The notes: a model not told the origin generated them from the sequence alone. Shown: positions 7,261 through 16,084, counted from the stretch's first letter. The stretch: DNA of 64,000 bases from Actinomyces viscosus (GCF_900637975.1 NZ_LR134477.1:1488001-1552000); one strand, 5' to 3'. Made by a program: numbers and translations.

Positions 7261-8832
7261 TCAGGCCGTCGCCGGCCCCTCCGGACCCGAGCCGTCCGAG
7301 CCGTCGGCCTCGTCGGGCCGGTCGCGGTGGTCCGCGTCGTCGGAGGTCGCGGGCTCGCCGGGATCCTGCGGGAGCTCGGCGGGGTCGGCCGGGCCGGGGA
7401 CCCGGTCCCCCAGGCCCTCGGGACTGTTCTCGTCCGCCTCCTTGGCGCCCTCGGCGTACCCGAGGGTGCCGTCCAGCAGGGAGGCCAGGTCGGCGTCGAT
7501 CTCGGCGTCGATGTCCTGGGCCATGCGCCGCATGGTGAGGAAGTCCTTGGGGTTGGCGAGCTCGGAGGCCGTGGGCATGACGTCGGGGTGGTTCCAGAAG
7601 GCGTCGCGCTCGGCGTCGCCGGCCTGGGCGCCCAGGTGCGCCCACAGCTCGGCGGCCTCGCGGGCCCGGCGGGGACGGAAGGTCAGGCCGATGAGGCGGG
7701 CGAAGACCTGCTCGGCGGCCCCGCCCTGGGCACGGCGCCGACGCATCATCTCGGCCAGCGCCATGAGGTGGGGCAGGTGGGGTGCGGCCGCACGGGCGGT
7801 GACCACCTCCACCCAGCCCTCCACCAGGGCCAGCAGCGTCTCCAGGTCCTCGAGCGCCTCGCGCTGGGCCTGGGTCTCCTGAGGCGCGAACAGCCCGCTC
7901 TCAAGGGCCTCGCGCAGGGCGTCGGGGTCGTTGGGGTCCACCTGGGCCACCGCCGACTCCAGGGTCTCGGTGTCGATGCGGATCTCGCGAGCGTAGGCGG
8001 CCACTGCCTGGAGCACCTGCCCGCGCAGCCACGGCACGTGGGCGTAGAGGCGGGCGGTGGCGGCCTCGCGCACGGCCAGGAACATGCGGGCCTCGTCCTC
8101 GTCGACCTCCAGGCCCTCGGCGAAGGCGGCCACGTTGGCGGGAACCAGGGCGGTGCCCGGCTCGCGGGTCAGGGGCAGGCCGGTGTCCGTGGCCCCCAGG
8201 GCCTCCTTGGCGAGCTCACCGATGGCCTGGCCGATCTGGAGGCCGAAGGCGGTGCCCGCCATGGTGCGCATGATGGATCCCAGCGCCCCCATCTGCTGGG
8301 CGGCCTGCTCCATCTCGGCCGGCATGTCGCGGATCTGCTTCTCCAGGGTGCGGGCCAGGGCGGTGGTGACGGCCTCGGCCACGGGTGCGCACACGTCCTT
8401 CCACACCGGCAGGGTGCGCTCGACCCAGGTGCTGCGGCTCCAGGCCTCCCGCTGCCCGGGGGCGGGCATGAGCTCGGTGGCGGTGTCGAGCCACAGGTCG
8501 GCCACCTGGAGGGCCTGGCGCGTGGAGTCGGCGACCGCGGCGGTCACCGTGGGGTCGCCGTCGCCGCGCGCCTGCCTCAGGGCCAGATCCTGGCCCATCT
8601 GCCAGTTGACGGGCTCGGCGGTGGAGGCGGAGAACATCTGCTGGAACTGGGCGCGCATGGCCAGCAGCTGGCCGGGGCTGAGCTGGGAGATGTCCCCCAC
8701 ACCCGGCATCTGGGTGATGGAGCTGGGGTCCACTCCGGAGGAGCGCAGGGCTCCGACGGCGTCTGAGGCCATCTGCTCGCCGAACAGTGATGCGAGCATC
8801 TTCTCGAGCTCGTCGAAGGCGTCCTCGCTCAC
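7261..8832 (-). CDS. DUF2342/TIGR03624-type zincin-like protein, catalytic motif degenerate
   Basis: A 523-residue protein of the family usually labelled zinc-dependent metalloprotease or putative hydrolase (Rv3195-like). Recognisable blocks: RSTWVERTLPVWKDV (about 125-140), GTAFGLQIGQAIGELA (about 195-210), EARMFLAVREAATARLYAHV (about 247-266), VPWLRGQV, and LLALVEGWVEVVTARA (about 352-367). Where related DUF2342 proteins have an HExxH zinc motif before the VPWL block, this one reads REAAT, so protease activity is doubtful. The first 80 residues are Gly/Met/Ser rich and the last 80 are acidic and disordered-looking. Divergent from the PDZ/Lon-like gene across 210 bp. Confidence 0.8.
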   Translation of the reverse strand: MSEDAFDELEKMLASLFGEQMASDAVGALRSSGVDPSSITQMPGVGDISQLSPGQLLAMRAQFQQMFSASTAEPVNWQMGQDLALRQARGDGDPTVTAAVADSTRQALQVADLWLDTATELMPAPGQREAWSRSTWVERTLPVWKDVCAPVAEAVTTALARTLEKQIRDMPAEMEQAAQQMGALGSIMRTMAGTAFGLQIGQAIGELAKEALGATDTGLPLTREPGTALVPANVAAFAEGLEVDEDEARMFLAVREAATARLYAHVPWLRGQVLQAVAAYAREIRIDTETLESAVAQVDPNDPDALREALESGLFAPQETQAQREALEDLETLLALVEGWVEVVTARAAAPHLPHLMALAEMMRRRRAQGGAAEQVFARLIGLTFRPRRAREAAELWAHLGAQAGDAERDAFWNHPDVMPTASELANPKDFLTMRRMAQDIDAEIDADLASLLDGTLGYAEGAKEADENSPEGLGDRVPGPADPAELPQDPGEPATSDDADHRDRPDEADGSDGSGPEGPATA

Positions 8833-9042
8833 GGGTTTCCTCTCGCCGGGTCGTCCTGGGACTTCATCTGGACATCGTCTGTAACGGCCTTATGGTCGCA
8901 CCCATTCCTGTGCGGGGGCCATGTTCCGTTCGCCCACGGCGTGCCCGTCGCCGTCCCGGTACGACGTCGGTCGAGGCCGTGTCGTCATTGTGTCGACTTC
9001 GTGCCAGGTTCGTATCGATAACTGTCCGCCTTCCCCAGGAAG

Positions 9043-10299
9043 ATGTCGCATGATGAGCGCGTGACGCACCCAGACCAGCACGACGCCGCCGACGCGGTGG
9101 ACTCGGTCAGCCCCGACCGCCCCCGGGGGACCCGGGCAGATGACGAGGACCAGATCGGTCGGGCCGAGCGGACGGACACGCCGAGCACGGAGACCTCCCG
9201 GACCCCCCGGGAGGAACGCCGTCGGCGCATGCTGCGGCGATCCGCGGCCGCCGGGACGTTCGTCCTCGTTGTCGCCTTGATCGTCGCCGTCTTCGTGGTG
9301 CCGGTCAACGCGGTCATCGAGGCCCCCGGCCCGACCTGGAACGTGCTGGACAACGGTTCGTCGTCGGACCAGGACGTCCTGAAGGTCACGGGCACCGAGA
9401 CCTATCCGACCGAGGGCGCCCTGCGGATGACGACCGTCTCGGTGTCGGGCTGCCCCGGCTACCCGGTGACGACCGCCGACCTCGTCGCCGCCTGGTTCTC
9501 GGCGGACAAGCGGATCGTGGACCGTAACGAGGTGTGCCCCCAGGACCAGAGCGCCGAGCAGGTCGAGGAGACCGGCAAGGCCCAGATGACCGCCTCCCAG
9601 GACTCCGCCGTCATCGCCGCGCTCATCGAGACCGGTATGGCCGGCGCCATGCACCTGACCGTCACCGAGGTGACCGAGCAGCAGACCTCGACCGAGATCC
9701 AGGCCGAGGACGTCCTGGAGACCATCACGCCCGAGGGCGGCCAGACCACCACGATCACCTCCTTCTCCCAGCTGCGTGAGCTGATGACCACGATCCCGGA
9801 GGGCACTCGGGTCACGCTCGGCGTGCGCCGCGGCGAGCAGCAGGTGAACGCAGCGCTCACCACGATCGCCCCGCAGGAGGGCACGACCGGGTCCCTGCTG
9901 GGGCTGAGTCTCAAGATCTCGGTGGACAGTCCGGTGGAGGCCACCTTCGGCCTGTCCGACGTCGGCGGTCCCAGCGCCGGCATGATGTTCGCCCTCGGGG
10001 TCGTCGACGAGATCACCCCCGGGTCCCTGACCGGCGGCAAGGACATCTCCGGGACCGGAACGATTGACATGAATGGTCAGGTCGGCCCCATCGGAGGCAT
10101 CCAGCAGAAGATGGCCGGGGCCCGCAACTCCGGCTCAAAGTTCTTCCTGGCCCCGGCGAGCAACTGCGACGAGGTCAAGGGCCACGAGCCCGAGGGGATG
10201 CAGGTCTTCGCCGTGAGCACCCTGCACGAGGCCGTTACCGCCACCGAGGCGATCGCGTCGGGCAACACTTCCGGCCTGGCGACCTGCTCCGCCCAGTGA
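9043..10299 (+). CDS. YlbL-like membrane-anchored PDZ / Lon-type serine protease
   Basis: A 418-residue protein. A charged cytoplasmic tail of about 65 residues leads to one membrane helix (about 67-88, VLVVALIVAVFVVPV), then an extracytoplasmic PDZ-like region and a C-terminal Lon protease catalytic domain. The Ser nucleophile is in GGPSAGMMFALG (about 306-317) and the partner Lys in GGIQQKMAG (about 350-358). Relatives include B. subtilis YlbL and Mycobacterium Rv3194c. Start choice is uncertain: ATG at 9043 has AGGAAG directly before it, and a GTG at 9061 is an alternative. Part of the conserved block; substrate unknown. Confidence 0.87.
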   Translation: MSHDERVTHPDQHDAADAVDSVSPDRPRGTRADDEDQIGRAERTDTPSTETSRTPREERRRRMLRRSAAAGTFVLVVALIVAVFVVPVNAVIEAPGPTWNVLDNGSSSDQDVLKVTGTETYPTEGALRMTTVSVSGCPGYPVTTADLVAAWFSADKRIVDRNEVCPQDQSAEQVEETGKAQMTASQDSAVIAALIETGMAGAMHLTVTEVTEQQTSTEIQAEDVLETITPEGGQTTTITSFSQLRELMTTIPEGTRVTLGVRRGEQQVNAALTTIAPQEGTTGSLLGLSLKISVDSPVEATFGLSDVGGPSAGMMFALGVVDEITPGSLTGGKDISGTGTIDMNGQVGPIGGIQQKMAGARNSGSKFFLAPASNCDEVKGHEPEGMQVFAVSTLHEAVTATEAIASGNTSGLATCSAQ

Positions 10300-10331
10300 C
10301 CACCAGGCGACCGACGCCCGGCCCGCGAGAG

Positions 10332-10340
10332 TTATCCACA
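10332..10340 (+). promoter_or_regulatory. Isolated consensus DnaA box
   Basis: An exact TTATCCACA nonamer in the 177-bp intergenic region between the Lon-like protease and the cyclodehydratase-like gene. No cluster of boxes or AT-rich unwinding element is present, so this is not an origin; a titration or regulatory site, or chance, are the options. Confidence 0.35.
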
Positions 10341-10395
10341 GGCTCGTGACCGCCTCTGGCTGCCCGGGCCGGCTCATGCCACTCTCGGCTCAGGT

Positions 10396-10413
10396 CCTGG
10401 CGCTGTCGCCAGG
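10396..10413 (+). terminator. Hairpin after the Lon-like protease gene
   Basis: CCTGGCG (10396-10402), loop CTGT, CGCCAGG (10407-10413), with further partial pairing outside. It lies 97 bases after the protease stop and 64 bases before the next start, so it may terminate the former or shape the leader of the latter. Confidence 0.4.
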
Positions 10414-10476
10414 GCTGTCAGGACGAGGGGTTCCGGTGTCCCCTCGCCGACGCCGCAAGGGCTTGAGGAGGCACAA

Positions 10477-11481
10477 ATGCGTATTCGAGGCGGGTGCGCC
10501 ATCCTGTGGCGCCAGCAGGGCGTCAGCCAGATCGGCACGAGCCCGGGGCGACGCACCATCGTCAGTGACCTGAGCCTGGCCGAGCAGCGGCTGCTCGACG
10601 AGCTGGCACGCAGCCTGGAGGCTGGTGGCGTCTACCGGGCGGCCCGGCGCAGCCGGGTGCCGGTGACGCGGGCGCGGCAGATCGTCGAGGACCTGGAGCG
10701 CCAGGGTGTCCTGGTCTCCTCCGCGACCAGCGAGCTCGGCGGGGCCGACGGCGTCTACTGGGACCGGCTGGGTGCCGATGCCAGGGGCCGCGGCGCAGCC
10801 CTCGCCCAGGCGGTCCTGGCGGTCCACGGCATCAGCGCCCTGGCGCAGGAGACCGCCCTGTGGCTGGCGGAGGCCGGGGTGGGCACGATCCTGTCCACCC
10901 GCTCCCCCAAGGAGGGCGGCCTGGAGCCGCTCCTGTCGGCGCGGTTCCCCGCCGTCCGGACGCGGGCGCCGCTGCGCACCCGCCCCGATGTCATGGTGAC
11001 AGTGGATGCGCACGTGGTGGAGCCGCTGCTGGCCCGCAGGCTCGCCCAGGAGGATGTTGTCCACCTTCCGGTCGTCGTCGGCGAGGCCGGGGTGCGTGTC
11101 GGCCCGGTCCTGGGGCGCGGCGGCCTGTGCTCGACCTGCCTGGACCTGTGGGAGCGGGACGCGGATCCGTGCTGGCCGGCGCTGGCCACGCAGATGCGCA
11201 CCCTGCCCATGCCCGACGTCGAGCACCTGGCCCTGCACGAGGCGGCAGCGCTGACGGCCCGGGCCGTCATCGACACGCTCCTGGGACGGACGGGCGCCGT
11301 CGACGGCGCTGCGGAGGCTGCAGACGACGCTACTGCCAACCGTCCTGAGGCGGGCGGAGCCTTGGGCAGCGGCTCCGATGCCTGGTGGGCGACGCACTCG
11401 GTCGAGGTCACCGGTCAGGAGCCCCTGGGGCGGGCGCGGTCCTGGGAGCGCCACCCCGAGTGCCTGTGCTCACGGCTGTGA
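10477..11481 (+). CDS. Orphan TOMM leader-peptide-binding / cyclodehydratase E1-like protein
   Basis: A 334-residue protein resembling the partner (C domain) of thiazole/oxazole-modified microcin cyclodehydratases (TIGR03882 type, Rv3196-like). An N-terminal winged-helix region (about 36-95, with RRSRVPVTRARQIVEDLERQ) matches peptide-binding domains, and the C-terminal half carries the hallmark GRGGLCSTCLDLWERDADPC (about 210-229) with paired Cys residues that bind zinc in relatives. No YcaO enzyme, dehydrogenase or precursor peptide lies nearby, so it is not part of a bacteriocin cluster. The ATG at 10477 has GAGGAGG at good spacing. Its place in the conserved UPF0182-NudC block suggests a housekeeping or proteolysis-related role; that is inference. 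Confidence 0.78.
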   Translation: MRIRGGCAILWRQQGVSQIGTSPGRRTIVSDLSLAEQRLLDELARSLEAGGVYRAARRSRVPVTRARQIVEDLERQGVLVSSATSELGGADGVYWDRLGADARGRGAALAQAVLAVHGISALAQETALWLAEAGVGTILSTRSPKEGGLEPLLSARFPAVRTRAPLRTRPDVMVTVDAHVVEPLLARRLAQEDVVHLPVVVGEAGVRVGPVLGRGGLCSTCLDLWERDADPCWPALATQMRTLPMPDVEHLALHEAAALTARAVIDTLLGRTGAVDGAAEAADDATANRPEAGGALGSGSDAWWATHSVEVTGQEPLGRARSWERHPECLCSRL

Positions 11482-11482
11482 G

Positions 11483-11510
11483 CCTTACCGGACCGCAGGG
11501 TCCGGTAAGG
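11483..11510. terminator. Bidirectional terminator between convergent genes
   Basis: A perfect 12-bp stem (11483-11494 with 11499-11510) and GCAG loop directly after the stop of the cyclodehydratase-like gene and eight bases beyond the uvrD2 stop on the other strand. It can serve both. Confidence 0.8.
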
Positions 11511-11518
11511 GGCGCCGT

Positions 11519-13639
11519 TCAGCTCCCGGCCTCGAAGTCCCGCAGGAGGGCGAGGACCGGTCCTCCGTACTCCTGGAGCTTGGTGGCGCCCACACCGCGG
11601 ATGAGTGAGAGCTGGGGCAGGCTGGTGGGCTTGACGACGGCGATGTCCCGCAGGGTGGCGTCGGCGAAGACCGTGTAGGCGGGCCGGGAGCGCTCCTTGG
11701 CGATCTGGGAGCGCCAGGCCCGCAGCTCCTCGAACAGGGCGATGGTGCGCGGGTCGTTGCTGGCCTCGAAGTCGGCGGCGGACTGCCGGGCGCGCTCCTT
11801 GGCGCTCTGACGGTTCTGGCGCCGGGAGGCGGCTCGGTCGCCGTGCGCGGTGGGCCACAGGCCGTCCAGGAAGCGGGAGGGCTTGCGTGCGGCCCGGCCT
11901 CCGGCGCTACGGGCACGCGCGTAGGAGATGATGAGGTGCTCGCGTGCGCGGGTGACGCCGACGTAGAGCAGGCGGCGCTCCTCCTCGATGGCGGCCTGGC
12001 CCTCGGCCAGGGAGATGGGCAGCAGGCCTTCGCAGGCGCCGGCGAGGATGACGGCGTCCCACTCCAGGCCCTTGGCGGCGTGCAGGGAGGAGAGGGTGAC
12101 GCCCTCGACGGTGGGCGCGTTCTGGGCGTCGGCGCGCTCGCGCAGCTCGGTGTGGAAGGCGTCGAGGTCGGCGCCGCGGGTCTGGGCCATCTCGTCGGCC
12201 AGGGACACGAGCGCGTTGAGCGCGTCCCAGCGCTCGCGCACGGCTCCGCGAGGGGCCGGCGGCTCCTCGCTCCAGCCCTCGCGGGACAGGACGGTGCGCG
12301 CGTCCAGGCCCAGGTCACCGGTCAGGGTGGCCTTCTCGGTGCGGGCGGCCCCGAGGATGACGGCCATGGCGCGCTTGACCTCCTCTCGCTCGAAGAAGCG
12401 CTCGCCGCCGCGCACGAGGTAGCCGATCTGGGCGCCGGCGAGGGCCTGCTCGAAGACCTCGGACTGGGAGTTGGTGCGGTACAGGATCGCGATCTCGCTC
12501 AGGGGGACCCCGGCGGCCTGCAGGCGGCGCACCTGGGCGACGGCGCCCTCGGCCTCGGCGATGTCGTCGTCGTAGGTCTTGAAGCGCACGGCGGGGCCGC
12601 TGGGGCGCTGGGCGACCAGCTCGACGGCACCGGCGGGCAGGTGCAGGCCGCCGCCCCCGCGCCGGGAGCGGGAGAGGACCTGGTTGGCCAGGGAGACGAC
12701 CTGCGGGGTGGAGCGGTAGTCGCGGCTCAGGCGCACGGTGCGCGCGCCCTCGTAGCGGGTGGTGAAGCCGGTGAGGAAGGCGGGCGTGGCGCCGGTGAAG
12801 GAGTAGATGGTCTGGGAGACGTCGCCGACGACGCACAGCTGGCGGCGCCGCCCCAGCCACAGGTCCAGCAGGCGCTGCTGGAGCGGGGAGACGTCCTGGT
12901 ACTCGTCGACGACGAAGTGCTTGTACTGGCCGCGCACCTGGGAGGCGATGTCGTCGCGGTCCAGGAGGATGCCGATGGTCAGCAGGAGCACGTCCTCGAA
13001 GTCGATGACGCCGCGCTCGCTCTTGGCCTCCTCGTAGAGGGACAGGACCTGGGCGACCGTGGCCGCCTCCTGCCCGGCCACGCCGGTGCGTCCGGCGGCG
13101 ACGGCGGCCTGGGCGTAGTCCTCCGGCAGGGTCATGGTGACCTTGGCCCACTCGACCTCGGCGGCCAGGTCCCGCACGGTGGCCCGGTCGGTGGGCAGGC
13201 CCAGGCGGCGGGCGGCGGCGCCGACCAGGGGCGCCTTGTGGGCCTGGATGTCGGGGCGGCGCCCGCCGATGGCGGTGGGCCAGAAGTAGGTGAGCTGGCG
13301 CAGGGCGGCGGCGTGGAAGGTGCGGGCCTGGACACCGGGGACGCCGAGGTCGGCCAGGCGCGAGCGCATCTCGCCGGCGGCGCGGGCGGTGAAGGTGACG
13401 GCCAGGACCTGGGTGGCCTGGTAGGCGCCGGTGGCCACGCCGTGGGCGATGCGGTAGGTGATGGCCCGGGTCTTGCCGGTGCCGGCCCCGGCCAGGACGC
13501 ACAGGGGTCCTTCGAGGTGCTCGGCGACCTCGCGCTGGTCGGGGTCGAGGGCCTCCAGGAGGCTGCCTGCATCCAGCGGGGCGTTCGGTCGGCGGGTCGG
13601 CGGGGCGGCCGGGGCGGGGCGGGGGGTGGTCGGGCTCAT
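11519..13639 (-). CDS. uvrD2: UvrD2-type ATP-dependent 3'-5' DNA helicase with HRDC domain
   Basis: A 706-residue superfamily 1A helicase. Walker A is LAGAGTGKTRA (about 50), Walker B VVDEYQDVSPLQ (about 248), motif III GDVSQTIYSFTG (about 276), motif IV SRDYRS, motif V TLSSLHAAKGLEWDAV (about 517) and motif VI YVGVTRAREHL. After an Arg/Gln-rich linker the C-terminus has an HRDC-like domain (LFEELRAWRSQIAKE to LSLIRGVGATKLQEYG). Mycobacterial UvrD2 has a tetracysteine module before HRDC; no such cysteines are present here. The gene is part of the conserved block and upstream of uvrD2 is nudC on the same strand (124-bp gap). Confidence 0.92.
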   Translation of the reverse strand: MSPTTPRPAPAAPPTRRPNAPLDAGSLLEALDPDQREVAEHLEGPLCVLAGAGTGKTRAITYRIAHGVATGAYQATQVLAVTFTARAAGEMRSRLADLGVPGVQARTFHAAALRQLTYFWPTAIGGRRPDIQAHKAPLVGAAARRLGLPTDRATVRDLAAEVEWAKVTMTLPEDYAQAAVAAGRTGVAGQEAATVAQVLSLYEEAKSERGVIDFEDVLLLTIGILLDRDDIASQVRGQYKHFVVDEYQDVSPLQQRLLDLWLGRRRQLCVVGDVSQTIYSFTGATPAFLTGFTTRYEGARTVRLSRDYRSTPQVVSLANQVLSRSRRGGGGLHLPAGAVELVAQRPSGPAVRFKTYDDDIAEAEGAVAQVRRLQAAGVPLSEIAILYRTNSQSEVFEQALAGAQIGYLVRGGERFFEREEVKRAMAVILGAARTEKATLTGDLGLDARTVLSREGWSEEPPAPRGAVRERWDALNALVSLADEMAQTRGADLDAFHTELRERADAQNAPTVEGVTLSSLHAAKGLEWDAVILAGACEGLLPISLAEGQAAIEEERRLLYVGVTRAREHLIISYARARSAGGRAARKPSRFLDGLWPTAHGDRAASRRQNRQSAKERARQSAADFEASNDPRTIALFEELRAWRSQIAKERSRPAYTVFADATLRDIAVVKPTSLPQLSLIRGVGATKLQEYGGPVLALLRDFEAGS

Positions 13640-13763
13640 CGGGACCAGCCTGCCACGGGTCGGTGACAGGAATCGGCGACAAGAAGTCGGTGGCTGTGGG
13701 CCGGCAGTCGGGCGACGGTAACAGCCATGCAGCGGCAGGAGCCGGCCGGTGGTCGGGTGACGG

Positions 13764-14879
13764 TCAGCTGACGACGGGACCGCCGTACCAGTCCTCGATG
13801 AGGAGACGGGCGATGGAGGTGGGTCCGGGCAGGAGGATGCTGCCGTCGTCGGCGCCCGCGGTGAGCTCGTCGCGTGAGACGAGGCGGGCCTCGACGACCT
13901 CCTGGCCGTCAGGGCGGGGCTGGTCCTCGCCGGGGGCCAGGCGCGCCCGGCAGCCGAGCATGAGCGAGCGCGGGAAGGGCCAGGGCTGGGAGGCGACGTA
14001 CTCGACCTCGGCCACGCGCATCCCGGTCTCCTCCCACACCTCGCGGGCCACGGCCGCCTCGACGGACTCGCCGGCCTCGACGAAGCCGGCCACCACGGAG
14101 TAGCGCCGGGGCGCCCAGGTGGCGCCGCGCACGAGGAGGAGGCGGTCGGACTCGTCGGCGACCGTCATGATGACGGCCGGGTCGGTACGCGGAAAGTGCA
14201 CGGTGGTGCAGTCGGTGCACCTGCGGGCCCAGCCGGCCTCGATGATCTCGGTGTGCCCGCCGCAGACCGGACAGTAGGCGGAGTGGGCGTGCCAGGCGGC
14301 CAGGGCGGTGGCGGTGGTGGCCAGGCCGGCGTCGCGGGCGGTCATCTGGGCGCCCATGGCCCGCAGGGCGGAGAGCGGGTAGCGCTCCAGCAGACGGCGC
14401 AGGTCGGGGTGGTCGACGGCGGTTCCCTCGGCGTCGGAGCCGGTGGCGGGCGGCTCGGGGGCGTCGGGGACCTCCAGGGCCGGGGGCACGACGACGGCGA
14501 TCCAGCTGGGGCCGGTGGGGGCGCCGTCGTCGTCGTGCTCGCGGCCCACGTAGAGGACGGTCAGGTCCGGGGAGCAGGTGGGGGCCGAGGCTCCGAGGTA
14601 GCCGGCGCGCAGGTCGGGCAGGCCCCAGCCGCTGCGGGTGCCGGGGCCCTCCCAGGCGGTGGCGCCGGGGCTGCCGATGAGGCTGGGCGGGGTGAGGCCG
14701 TCGTCGGGCAGGTCGGGGTGGATGGCGGGGCCGGTCAGGGCGACGCGGCCACGGGCGTCGACCAGCAGCAGCCGGGTCTCGGGGTCGGCGGCGAGGCGCT
14801 CCAGCAGCCCGGGCTCGCTGCGCCGCTCGGCGTCGCGGTCGGTGGCGGAGCGGGACAGGGCGAGCTGATCGGTGCGCAT
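13764..14879 (-). CDS. nudC: NAD(+) diphosphatase / NADH pyrophosphatase NudC
   Basis: A 371-residue Nudix hydrolase that splits NAD(H) into NMN(H) and AMP and in other bacteria removes NAD caps from RNA. Visible are the zinc ribbon CPVCGG...CTDC (about 218-240), the Nudix box GFVEAGESVEAAVAREVWEE with catalytic Glu residues (about 279-299), and the NudC-specific SQPWPFPRSLM motif (about 310-320) that recognises the NAD moiety. The ATG at 14879 (MRTDQLALS) is preceded by GGGAGAGTGAG; a farther in-frame start would add 15 residues without merit. Slightly longer than E. coli NudC because of an extended N-terminal domain, as usual in actinobacteria. Matches Rv3199c next to uvrD2. Confidence 0.94.
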   Translation of the reverse strand: MRTDQLALSRSATDRDAERRSEPGLLERLAADPETRLLLVDARGRVALTGPAIHPDLPDDGLTPPSLIGSPGATAWEGPGTRSGWGLPDLRAGYLGASAPTCSPDLTVLYVGREHDDDGAPTGPSWIAVVVPPALEVPDAPEPPATGSDAEGTAVDHPDLRRLLERYPLSALRAMGAQMTARDAGLATTATALAAWHAHSAYCPVCGGHTEIIEAGWARRCTDCTTVHFPRTDPAVIMTVADESDRLLLVRGATWAPRRYSVVAGFVEAGESVEAAVAREVWEETGMRVAEVEYVASQPWPFPRSLMLGCRARLAPGEDQPRPDGQEVVEARLVSRDELTAGADDGSILLPGPTSIARLLIEDWYGGPVVS

Positions 14880-14989
14880 GGTCTCACTCTCCCATCCCGT
14901 GCTGCGAAGTGCACATGGGCACACCTGTACCGATAGGAGACAAATATCAGGCCCGTACCAGAGGTGACCGCTCGCCTCGGCGCCGAGGT

Positions 14990-15922
14990 CTAGTCAGTGA
15001 GGTCCTGGAGGACTGAGTCGAATTCCTCGGCAGTGGCGAAGGAGGCCTGGGTGCCGCGTTTGGTGACGGAGTCCGCGGAGTAGCGGACGGCCAGCTCCAG
15101 GGACCGTTCCACGTCACCGGTGCGCACCAGGTGGTGGCTGAAGCAGCCGATGAAGGCGTCACCGGCGCCGGTGGTGTCGCGCGCCGTGACGGGTATCCCG
15201 GGCAGGTGCCGCTCTCCGGCGTCGGAGAGCCACAGGGCGCCCTGCTCGCCGAGGGTGACGATGACGTGGGGGATGCCGGTCTCGCGCAGGACGGCGGCGG
15301 CCCGGTGGATGTCGTCGAGGGTGTCGGTCGGCATGCCGGTGAGCATGGCGAGCTCGGTCTCGTTGGGGATGATGTAGTCGCAGCCCCGGATCCGCTCCAG
15401 CTGGAGGTCGGGGTCGGCGGGGGCGGGGTTGAGCAGGACGGGGACGCCGTGCCTGCCTCCCAGCGCGATCGCCTCGTAGACGGTCTCCAGGGGGATCTCG
15501 AGCTGGAGGACGATGAGGCGGCAGGCGGCGATGTCGTCCTCGGCGCCGCGGACGTCGTCCGGTGAGAGGTGGCCGTTGGCGCCCTTGATGATGAGGATCG
15601 AGTTGTGGGAGTCCTCGTCGACGAAGATCGGGGCGACGCCGCTGGATGCATCGGTGGTGAGCACGTGGGAGGTGTCGATGCCGTTGCGGGCGAAGTTGTC
15701 CACCGTGTTGGCGGCGAAGACGTCGTTGCCGACCCGGGTGAGCATGAGGACCCGTGAGCCCAGGCGGGAGGCGGCGATGGCCTGGTTGGCGCCCTTGCCG
15801 CCGCAGTCCATGTGGAAGTCGAGGGCCTCCAGGGTCTCGCCTTCGCGGGGCATACGGCGGATGTAGGAGATGAGGTCGACCATGTTGGAGCCGATGACGG
15901 CGATGTCTTTTCCGGTTCGCAT
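14990..15922 (-). CDS. rbsK: Ribokinase (PfkB family carbohydrate kinase)
   Basis: A 310-residue PfkB-family sugar kinase, most like ribokinase, which phosphorylates D-ribose at O5 with ATP. The sugar-binding N-terminal motif GGKGANQAIAASRLG lies at about 41-55 and the anion-hole/catalytic DTTGAGDAFIG at about 250-260. The ATG at 15922 (MRTGKDIAV) has GGAG nine bases upstream and matches the family's start; the in-frame extension of 66 residues is Pro/Arg rich and unlikely to be translated. No ribose transporter is nearby, so the substrate could be another sugar or nucleoside. Divergent from the cysteine desulfurase gene across a 308-bp region with a long inverted repeat. Confidence 0.86.
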   Translation of the reverse strand: MRTGKDIAVIGSNMVDLISYIRRMPREGETLEALDFHMDCGGKGANQAIAASRLGSRVLMLTRVGNDVFAANTVDNFARNGIDTSHVLTTDASSGVAPIFVDEDSHNSILIIKGANGHLSPDDVRGAEDDIAACRLIVLQLEIPLETVYEAIALGGRHGVPVLLNPAPADPDLQLERIRGCDYIIPNETELAMLTGMPTDTLDDIHRAAAVLRETGIPHVIVTLGEQGALWLSDAGERHLPGIPVTARDTTGAGDAFIGCFSHHLVRTGDVERSLELAVRYSADSVTKRGTQASFATAEEFDSVLQDLTD

Positions 15923-16084
15923 ACCGATTTCTCCGAGGATCGCGGCGGGAGCCGATGTGGGTGGTGTGATCGTGGGCGAGGTGTGAGGCGCTGGGCGGAG
16001 CCTGCGGTCCAGGTCCGACCTGAGCGCTTGGGGCCTGGATCCAAGGCTATCCTGTGGCGCCGTTCGGTGGGCCGGCGGAAAAGT

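Noticed and set aside
10332..10340. Replication origin
   Set aside because: Only one DnaA box, no AT-rich region, no dnaA or dnaN nearby.
10477..11481. TOMM/bacteriocin biosynthetic cluster
   Set aside because: No YcaO, dehydrogenase, transporter or precursor peptide nearby; a lone partner-like protein in a housekeeping block.
11843..13666. Long plus-strand frame opposite uvrD2
   Set aside because: Antisense shadow; uvrD2 shows all helicase motifs.
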